64,000 nt of DNA from Nitrospiraceae bacterium (GTDB lineage: Bacteria; Nitrospirota; Nitrospiria; Nitrospirales; Nitrospiraceae). The notes beneath the pieces are model-generated. The model was not told where the DNA came from, did not search any database, and was given only the letters and a program-made list of their open reading frames with translations. The DNA lies in the NCBI GenBank assembly GCA_919902505.1, contig CAKKRE010000022.1:1-64000 (forward strand), given 5' to 3'. The translations under genes were made by a program, and so were the position numbers. Positions 9,012 through 14,062 of the stretch are shown here, piece after piece (position 1 is the first letter of the stretch; each line of letters begins with the position of its first letter).

Positions 9012-9046
9012 TTGACATGTGTTACCGCTCACGGTAACGTTCACGG
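9012..9046 (+). promoter_or_regulatory. Promoter with overlapping palindromic operator for the 9.0-kb TA-like operon
   Basis: TTGACA (9012-9017) and TAACGT (9035-9040) are separated by 17 bases. A perfect 7-bp dyad, GTTACCG-CTCA-CGGTAAC (9021-9038), fills the spacer and touches the -10 box. This is as expected for autorepression by a DNA-binding antitoxin. The predicted transcript start falls at or next to the GTG codon at 9047. Confidence 0.55.
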
Positions 9047-9241
9047 GTGGGGAAGATTCGGCGAGGCGGCTATATCTTTGTGACCTGGAAAGGAGACCAT
9101 TTCCCTCGACATGTGCACGTATACCGCGATGGGAGATTGATTCTTGGGTGGGACTTGGATAACCACAAACCAATGGCTGGTCGGGCAACGCGACGAATTT
9201 GCACCTTGATCGAGGAATTGGAAATTGAGGGGGTCTTATGA
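9047..9241 (+). CDS. DUF4160-type small protein (possible toxin partner)
   Basis: A 64-residue protein starting at GTG: MGKIRRGGYIFVTWKGDHFP with RHVHVYRDGRLILGWDL. The HxHVY-type sequence is typical of DUF4160 proteins, which are commonly paired with a small regulator. No Shine-Dalgarno sequence precedes the start, and the predicted promoter would place the transcript's first base at or beside the start codon. The stop overlaps the next start (ATGA), so the two genes are co-translated. A toxin role is inferred from gene order only; no catalytic motif is evident. Confidence 0.6.
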   Translation: MGKIRRGGYIFVTWKGDHFPRHVHVYRDGRLILGWDLDNHKPMAGRATRRICTLIEELEIEGVL

Positions 9242-9720
9242 AGATTCATTCAGTGACGCATAACAATCGCAAGAAAGTGTTTCAAATAAAATCTTCGAAG
9301 AAAACGTTTCAGCTGCCGTACTCAAAGGTCGATCCTCAACCAAGCGTTTCCGATCCGGTAGCTCGACTCTTTGTCGATAGGGAGTTAAGCCGTGAAGGGT
9401 TTACCTATGTCCTGGCATCCGGCAAAGAAGGAACGGTTCACAGTGAGCAGGTCTTGGAGTACAACCAGGATCCGCACTATTTACGGGATGCGCTTCTGTA
9501 CAAGCTCACGATTGAGGCGCAGAAACGAGTTACGGCCAGTCCTCTCTCCAAACGTGAGCTGATCCGACGACTGGGAACATCCGCCACGCAGTTCTATCGT
9601 TTGCTTGACCAAACAAATTACCGCAAGTCCATCGATCAACTCTTGTCCCTGCTGCACGTCCTGGATTGCGATGTGGATCTCCTGGTACGAACCAAGGCCA
9701 CGACAGGAAGAGCCGCCTGA
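9238..9720 (+). CDS. Two-domain regulator with C-terminal HTH (possible antitoxin)
   Basis: A 160-residue protein coupled to the DUF4160 gene by an ATGA overlap. The N-terminal half (about 1-90) is a small alpha/beta region containing LPYSKVDPQPSVSDPVARLF and GFTYVLASGKEGTVHSEQVL. The C-terminal half (about 95-155) reads as a helix-turn-helix: KRELIRRLGTSATQFYRLL followed by SIDQLLSLLHVLDCDVDLL, like Cro/C1-type regulators. It is a good candidate to bind the palindrome at 9021-9038. I do not recognise a named family for the N-terminal half. Confidence 0.6.
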   Translation: MKIHSVTHNNRKKVFQIKSSKKTFQLPYSKVDPQPSVSDPVARLFVDRELSREGFTYVLASGKEGTVHSEQVLEYNQDPHYLRDALLYKLTIEAQKRVTASPLSKRELIRRLGTSATQFYRLLDQTNYRKSIDQLLSLLHVLDCDVDLLVRTKATTGRAA

Positions 9721-9743
9721 CCCGACGGGCGGCTTGATGGCCC

Positions 9744-10000
9744 CTGTGCTCGCTTGGCGTACGGTCCTACAGGGAGGAGAAGGGAGCATCGAACCATCCT
9801 TCGAAGACACGGCCGTCTCACTGTCTCGCCGGCCTGCGCAATGTGACGCTGGTTCTTGCTCGCGTCGCGCACCCACACAGTCAGGAGGGAGCAGGAGGCA
9901 ACCTGTGTGGTCTCCTTGCTCGCGCAACGCGCGGGCTCAGAAGGGGAGGTGGCGAGGCAGTTGGTATGGTCTCTGTGCTCGCAGACCGCGCGCCTAGAAT
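9744..10000. repeat. Cluster of GCTCGC...CGCGCG repeat units
   Basis: Variants of TGCTCGC followed by a short GC-rich palindrome occur several times here: tgctcgcttggcgtacgg, ttgctcgcgtcgcgcacc, ttgctcgcgcaacgcgcg and gtgctcgcagaccgcgcg. They share the core of the hairpin at 8801-8856. The stretch 9721-10186 contains no convincing gene. Confidence 0.5.
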
Positions 10001-10072
10001 AAATCCGAAATTTTCACATTGAGGGCGGCGCTCGGCCGATGCGCGCAATGGAGACCATACCAACTGCCTCGC
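9952..10072. repeat. Perfect 22-bp inverted repeat with 77-bp spacer
   Basis: GCGAGGCAGTTGGTATGGTCTC at 9952-9973 is the exact reverse complement of 10051-10072. The spacer contains one more GCTCGC unit. It could be a small non-autonomous mobile element or a structured RNA or DNA element. No target duplication is obvious. Confidence 0.75.
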
Positions 10073-10186
10073 TTGATATGAGTGAAGGAGCAGAGTCACG
10101 ACTTCACGGGCATCTTATTTTGTCGTTTGGGTAAGCCGCGATAGACTGTTGAGGAGCGCAAGGACCTCATGTGTTGATCATCACTC

Positions 10187-10215
10187 TTGACGGTAATCAC
10201 GCGTGGCGTTACTAT
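10187..10215 (+). promoter_or_regulatory. Promoter of higBA-1
   Basis: TTGACG (10187-10192), a 17-base spacer, then TACTAT (10210-10215). GTAA...TTAC half-sites flank the spacer and may form an operator. Transcription would begin about 2 bases before the GTG start of higB. Confidence 0.6.
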
Positions 10216-10223
10216 TGGAGCCT

Positions 10224-10502
10224 GTGATTAAGACCTTCAAGTGTCTCGATACGCAGGCGCTATCGAAGGGAGCGCCTGTCGGGCGATTCGCGAGTATTGC
10301 GGCTGTCGCGCGGCGTAAGTTGCGACAGTTGGAGATTGCAGGTCGCCTAAGCGATCTGCGGGTGCCGCCGGGGAATCGGCTGGAAGTTCTGAAAGGTAAT
10401 CGTGTGGGGCAATATAGTATCCGCGTGAACGACCAATTCCGTCTGTGCTTTCGCTGGACGGACACAGGCGCTGCCGACGTCGAGATTGTGGACTATCACT
10501 GA
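10224..10502 (+). CDS. higB: HigB-type toxin (RelE/ParE superfamily), copy 1
   Basis: A protein of about 92 residues that begins at GTG (MIKTFKCLDTQALSKG...) and ends in FRWTDTGAADVEIVDYH, the usual HigB ending. HigB toxins are ribosome-dependent mRNA interferases. The conserved core VARRKLRQLEIAGRLSDLRV and GNRLEVLKGNRVGQYSIRVN is intact. The tracked ORF starts 21 bases upstream, but that start lies inside the predicted promoter. The GTG at 10224 aligns with family starts, with GGAG just upstream. higA follows after 6 bases. Confidence 0.88.
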   Translation: MIKTFKCLDTQALSKGAPVGRFASIAAVARRKLRQLEIAGRLSDLRVPPGNRLEVLKGNRVGQYSIRVNDQFRLCFRWTDTGAADVEIVDYH

Positions 10503-10508
10503 GGGAGC

Positions 10509-10841
10509 ATGACAATGCGCAAGTTCAAGCCCGTCACACCTGGAGAACTTTTGCTGGAAGAGTTTTTGGCGCCGATGGAAATAAGTCAGTATCGACTGGC
10601 GAAGGAGATTGGCGTGCCGGCGCAGCGCATCGGCGACATCGTGGCGGGCAAACGAGCCATTACTGCCGACACCGACTTGCGTCTGTGTCGGTTTTTTGGT
10701 CTTTCGAACGGCTACTGGCTGCGCGCTCAAGCGGCCTGTGACATGGAAGTCGCGGAACGCGAGTTAGGCGCCAAACTCGCAAAAATCACACCGTGGGCGA
10801 AAGTTAAGAAGGTGGGAAGGCGTACGCTCGTCTCCAGATGA
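10509..10841 (+). CDS. higA: HigA-type antitoxin (XRE family), copy 1
   Basis: A 110-residue protein that begins MTMRKFKPVTPGELLLEEFL, the signature N-terminus of HigA antitoxins. The helix-turn-helix spans about residues 25-65 (ISQYRLAKEIGVPAQRIGDI then GKRAITADTDLRLCRFFGLS). It should neutralise the preceding HigB and repress the shared promoter. GGGAG precedes the ATG. The last 25 residues are Lys-rich (AKITPWAKVKKVGRR). The reading frame is intact, unlike the second copy at 12.1 kb. Confidence 0.9.
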   Translation: MTMRKFKPVTPGELLLEEFLAPMEISQYRLAKEIGVPAQRIGDIVAGKRAITADTDLRLCRFFGLSNGYWLRAQAACDMEVAERELGAKLAKITPWAKVKKVGRRTLVSR

Positions 10842-11336
10842 ATGAAACCTTCTATCCAACGACTGAGCGATTAGCCGTAGGCTACCACAGAACATAGTGG
10901 GGAGAGAGGACAGCACTTTGGAGTCATCTTCGGGACAGGCTGCATTCCTAAGTTTCTTGCCAATCTCAATTGGCTGCTCTGAGTTACATGATTCGCTGGT
11001 GCTTTGCGCATGGACGGAACAGCAATTCCTGTCTGGTCCATGCGCGATAGCAAATACAAGACTGTCTATCGAGTTGGCAATAAGACGATTGATCTATCGC
11101 AAGTCCCAGACAAGCAACCCTTCGACTACTCATCGGTGGGTGGTTATGAAACGCTGTGGCTCATCAAGGAATAAGCTCGTACGAGCGGGTTGCTGTGAAA
11201 CATCGATGGAGAGAATTTCTCGCCTATAGTGCTCTGTCGAAGCATCTCTTGCCTACCGTATCTTATAGGAATAGTTCTTTGGGAGTTGGTAATGATCAGG
11301 TGTTTATTCGGTTAGTGATCTCACGATCGGTCCCTG
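10842..11336. other. Gene-poor stretch with decayed coding scraps
   Basis: No complete gene is evident in these about 495 bases. One short frame (11010-11174) reads like protein and is listed separately. A second short plus-strand run near 10910 (FGVIFGTGCIPKFLANLNWLL) also looks non-random but is only about 24 codons. The tracked ORF 10897-11229 is a mixture of frames. Confidence 0.4.
11010..11174 (+). CDS. Small ORF of unknown function, or the tail of a lost gene
   Basis: Below the track's size limit: 54 codons from ATG 11010 reading MDGTAIPVWSMRDSKYKTVY, then VPDKQPFDYSSVGGYETLWL and a stop at 11172-11174. The composition is balanced and protein-like, unlike the neighbouring frames. There is no clear ribosome binding site, and a stop codon lies 15-21 bases upstream in frame. 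It may be the C-terminal remnant of a larger gene. No family recognised. Confidence 0.3.
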   Translation: MDGTAIPVWSMRDSKYKTVYRVGNKTIDLSQVPDKQPFDYSSVGGYETLWLIKE

Positions 11337-11511
11337 CCGCACCCCCAAACGCCAGAGTGATGTCATCTCCGCCGCGCGGGCGGCGCGGAGCGGGTCGGCC
11401 TGATCGGAGGCGCGGGGATGATGCGGTCGGATATCGGTCTTGCCGAGGACGACGAGCCCGGCCTGATCGAACATGGCGAGTAACTCTGCCCTGGTTCGCA
11501 ACTCCAGATGT
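11337..11511 (-). repeat. Duplicate of the methyltransferase 3' end (copy 1)
   Basis: This stretch matches 12837-13011 at an offset of exactly 1,500 bases. The last 153 bases (11359-11511) are identical by eye and the first about 20 bases have several mismatches. It encodes the C-terminal about 55 residues of the methyltransferase at 12834-13955, here truncated and continuing past the normal stop. Confidence 0.9.
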
Positions 11512-11522
11512 ACGGACGAGCC

Positions 11523-11745
11523 CCTGAGAAGCAGATTCCTAAAATCGCACCCTTGCGATCAACCGGCTGGCTCGCGGCGAGGATCTCGTCCTCCACCTCC
11601 ATGCCTCGAACGACCTCGCTGAAGACGGTGTCGGTTTGGTCCAGCCCACTGTTGTCCGTGACGTCGATATAGAATGGTGAGTCGTTATCGTTGGGACTCC
11701 GTGGCATCTGTGCCATCCCGATCGCGCCGCGCTTGCGGGGTAGAC
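11523..11745 (-). pseudogene. Cyclophilin-type peptidyl-prolyl isomerase fragment
   Basis: The minus strand reads RKRGAIGMAQMPRSPNDNDS and then IDVTDNSGLDQTDTVFSEVV and GMEVEDEILAASQPVDRKGA. This corresponds to the middle and C-terminal part of a cyclophilin (compare the family's MAR...SQFFIN..DN..LD...VFG.VV.GM.VVD.I). Both the N-terminal third and the proper C-terminus are missing. It abuts the duplicated methyltransferase scrap, so the junction at about 11512-11523 is a rearrangement breakpoint. Confidence 0.75.
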
Positions 11746-11755
11746 TTCACGGAGA

Positions 11756-11784
11756 TTGATCACTATCACGGGTGTCGTTATAAT
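11756..11784 (+). promoter_or_regulatory. Promoter of higBA-2
   Basis: TTGATC (11756-11761), a 17-base spacer, then a consensus TATAAT (11779-11784). TATCACGGG...CCCGTGATA (11764-11798) forms an inverted repeat around the -10 box and is a likely operator. Transcription would start next to the GTG at 11792. Confidence 0.7.
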
Positions 11785-11791
11785 AGAGCCC

Positions 11792-12085
11792 GTGATACGC
11801 TCGTTCAGGGGACGGGGGACAGAAGACATCTTCGATGGCATCGACAATTCGGTTGCCCGCAGAGTCTGCCCACGGACTTTGTGGCAGGTCGCGAGGAGGA
11901 AGCTCGATCAGATCAATCGAGTCAGAGACCTTAGTGAGCTCGCTGTGCCGCGGGGAAATTGCCTCGAACGGTTGCGTGGCGATCGTGGCGGGCAACATAG
12001 TATCAGGATCGATGATCAATATCGGATTTGTTTCCGATGGGAGGCTGGCGATGCCCACGAGGTTGAAATCGCGGACTATCACTAG
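11792..12085 (+). CDS. higB: HigB-type toxin, copy 2
   Basis: This is a protein of about 97 residues beginning at GTG (MIRSFRGRGTEDIFDG) and ending FRWEAGDAHEVEIADYH. It shares the HigB plan with copy 1 (VARRKLDQINRVRDLSELAV, GDRGGQHSIRIDDQYRICFR), but the N-terminal third differs (VCPRTLWQ). It therefore belongs to a different HigB subgroup and is not a recent duplicate of copy 1. The GTG start is set by homology and by the promoter, whose predicted transcript start is at 11791-11792. The tracked start at 11756 lies in the -35 box. Confidence 0.85.
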   Translation: MIRSFRGRGTEDIFDGIDNSVARRVCPRTLWQVARRKLDQINRVRDLSELAVPRGNCLERLRGDRGGQHSIRIDDQYRICFRWEAGDAHEVEIADYH

Positions 12086-12176
12086 GAGTCGTGCTACGTC
12101 GGGGCGACGAGGCCATTCGCAAGAGCTTGTCGGTCGCCGCCTGCCTCGCCATCGTCCTCCTACTCGTCCCGGCGAG

Positions 12177-12443
12177 ATGTTGCTGGAGGAGTTTGTGAAG
12201 CCACTTGCCGTTACTCAGTCTGAACTTGCCTCCCGTTTGGGAATTTCGTTCCCTCGGCTGAATGAAATCATTCGTGGCAAACGGGCGATCACATCCGATA
12301 CGGCGCTTCGCTTGGCCCGGGTTCTCGGAATGTCGGCCGATTTCTGGCTCGGGTTACAGTTGGACTGGGATCTCTGGCATGCCATGCGCGGTGCAAAGGC
12401 GAGCGAAATTGAACGGCTTGTCCCTCTACGTCCCTCAGCCTGA
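12177..12443 (+). CDS. higA: HigA-type antitoxin, copy 2, N-terminus apparently frameshifted
   Basis: The conserved antitoxin body is present: GEMLLEEFVKPLAVTQSELA, then the HTH (SELASRLGISFPRLNEIIRG, KRAITSDTALRLARVLGMSA). It ends with a longer tail, LQLDWDLWHAMRGAKASEIE. No ATG, GTG or TTG occurs in frame between the higB stop and ATG 12177. The expected start (GTG 12091, directly after TAGGAG) opens a different frame, LRRGDEAIRK. That frame would join QELVGRRLPRHRPPTRPGEM if one base were added near 12122. Either a one-base deletion has damaged the start or translation begins at 12177. ATG 12051, inside higB, is another in-frame option. Confidence 0.7.
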   Translation: MLLEEFVKPLAVTQSELASRLGISFPRLNEIIRGKRAITSDTALRLARVLGMSADFWLGLQLDWDLWHAMRGAKASEIERLVPLRPSA

Positions 12444-12833
12444 ATAGTACGCACTCCTTCTGATTCTTCGCCCTCCCCACCAGATGACCTTGTTGCGGTC
12501 ATTGAGATAACCCTGTCGACTTGCACCTCCGTTTCTTAACGTAGGCCGGCGGCTCACTGGGCTCACGTCCTCCTCCGTCTGCGTCCAGAAACATATCGTG
12601 GCCATAATTCACCGCGTGCATACTTGATCAGCATGGATCGTCTGAAGGGATATCGATAGGGAAAGTAGGGGGCGAGTGCAGCGAACTATTCGCGATATCG
12701 CATGCGAGTGCCATGCGCGAGGGACAGCATGATTTCTTTAGCAGAGAATTCAGGGGGGAGGTATGAGCCGGAGACCTGTACGTTGTTGATTCGGGCTTCT
12801 TCGAGGGTAACCTCCAGAAAGCAAATCCGGAGA
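12444..12833. other. Gene-poor stretch with a short coding-like remnant
   Basis: No complete gene is seen in these about 390 bases. On the minus strand, about 12686-12833 reads as an uninterrupted protein-like tail (see next entry). Confidence 0.4.
12686..12833 (-). pseudogene. C-terminal remnant of an unidentified protein
   Basis: The minus strand gives RICFLEVTLEEARINNVQVS then PPEFSAKEIMLSLAHGTRMR and a stop at 12686-12688. It has no start of its own and begins at the edge of the methyltransferase gene, where the duplicated block starts. I do not recognise the family. Composition suggests genuine former coding sequence. Confidence 0.3.
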
Positions 12834-13955
12834 TTACCGCACCCCCAATCTCCACAGCGATGTCATCTCCGCCGCGCGGGCGGCGCGGAGCGGGTCGGCC
12901 TGATCGGAGGCGCGGGGATGATGCGGTCGGATATCGGTCTTGCCGAGGACGACGAGCCCGGCCTGATCGAACATGGCGAGTAACTCTGCCCTGGTTCGCA
13001 ACTCCAGATGTTCGGCCAGGTCGGACAGCAGGAGCCAGCCTTCCCCTCCCGGCTCCAGGTGAGCCGTCAGACCGTTGAGAAAGCCGGATAACATGCGACT
13101 TTCCGGATCGTAGATTGCCTGTTCGATCGGGGAGGTCGGCCGTGCCGGCACCCAGGGCGGGTTGCAGACCACGAGTGGCGCCTTGCCTTCAGGAAAAAGA
13201 TCCGCCTGTACGACTTCCACTCGATCGGTCAGTTCCAGCCTGGCAAGATTTTCACGGGCGCAAGCCAGGGCGCGAGGGTCCTGGTCGGTGGCAACGATGT
13301 GTGAGATGCCACGGCGGGCCAGCACAGCCGCCACCACGCCGGTGCCGGTGCCGATGTCGAAGGCGAGGGCACTGGAAGGTAGCGGCGCGTCGGCGACCAG
13401 ATCTACATACTCGCTGCGAATCGGCGAAAACACTCCATAGTGGGGATGGATGCGATCACCGAGGGCAGGGACGACGACCCCGTTCTTCCGCCATTCGTGT
13501 GCGCCGACCAGTCCCAGCAGTTCCCGGAGTGCGACCAGCGCGGGCCCTTCGCAGGGACCATACGCCTCCGCGCAGGCGAGTTGGAGATCGGGGGCGCGGC
13601 GGAGTGGAATTTCGTAGTCGTCCTCAAGTGGTACCAGGAGCATGCCGAGGATGCGGGCGCGGCGAGACTGGGTCTGTCGATGAAAATGAAAGGCCTCTGC
13701 CGGCGAGGTGCCTGGTTTGGGGGGATGGCGGTCGGCACGCCGCGCCATGGCGTTGAGTAACTGTCGGGCATTCTGGAAATCGCCCCGCCAGAGCAGCGCG
13801 GTTCCTTCGCAGGCCAGGCGGTGCGCAGCGTCGGCGGTCATGCTGTCGTCAGCAATGGTCACACGAGCGGGCGGTGGAGCTCCCCATTCCGAGCGCCAGC
13901 GCGCGGAGCAGGGCTGTCCTGACTCGGTCCAATGCACTAAGGCTGTCGGGCTCAT
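12834..13955 (-). CDS. SAM-dependent methyltransferase (class I, NPPW motif)
   Basis: This protein has about 373 residues from ATG 13955 (MSPTALVHWTESGQPCSARW). The tracked start at 14348 runs into the opposite-facing region of the next gene and is rejected. The N-terminal about 170 residues are of unknown fold. A Rossmann methyltransferase domain follows, with motif I AFDIGTGTGVVAAVLA (about residue 200), ATDQDPRALACARENL and motif IV NPPWVPARP (about 266). N-P-P-W/Y motifs mark enzymes that methylate an amide or amine nitrogen, such as PrmC or RlmG-like proteins. The substrate is unknown. Its last 55 codons are duplicated at 11337-11511. Confidence 0.75.
   Translation of the reverse strand: MSPTALVHWTESGQPCSARWRSEWGAPPPARVTIADDSMTADAAHRLACEGTALLWRGDFQNARQLLNAMARRADRHPPKPGTSPAEAFHFHRQTQSRRARILGMLLVPLEDDYEIPLRRAPDLQLACAEAYGPCEGPALVALRELLGLVGAHEWRKNGVVVPALGDRIHPHYGVFSPIRSEYVDLVADAPLPSSALAFDIGTGTGVVAAVLARRGISHIVATDQDPRALACARENLARLELTDRVEVVQADLFPEGKAPLVVCNPPWVPARPTSPIEQAIYDPESRMLSGFLNGLTAHLEPGGEGWLLLSDLAEHLELRTRAELLAMFDQAGLVVLGKTDIRPHHPRASDQADPLRAARAAEMTSLWRLGVR
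12837..13011 (-). repeat. Duplicated methyltransferase 3' end (copy 2, in the intact gene)
   Basis: Partner of 11337-11511. The similarity stops at ACTCCAGATGT on both sides, inside the coding sequence, so this copy is the parent. Confidence 0.9.
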
Positions 13956-14062
13956 GACAGGACCTCGCGAGCGGTGCTTCTTAATTTCGACTGCTCTTTG
14001 CTGAAAGTATCGATCATAGTAATAGCTGTGGCTCCGTGCTGAGAATCCGTGAGCCGGGTCTT

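Noticed and set aside
8710-9018. Minus-strand ORF of 102 residues
   Set aside because: Composition is random-looking, there is no ribosome binding site, and it covers the hairpin repeat and the TA promoter.
9744-10080. CRISPR array
   Set aside because: The repeat units are irregular in length and sequence, spacers are not uniform, and no cas genes are present.
10897-11229. Plus-strand ORF of 110 residues
   Set aside because: Reads as a mixture of frames; a shorter frame inside (11010-11174) looks more protein-like.
11304-11501. Second methyltransferase gene
   Set aside because: It is only the duplicated C-terminal 55 codons, without the methyltransferase core.
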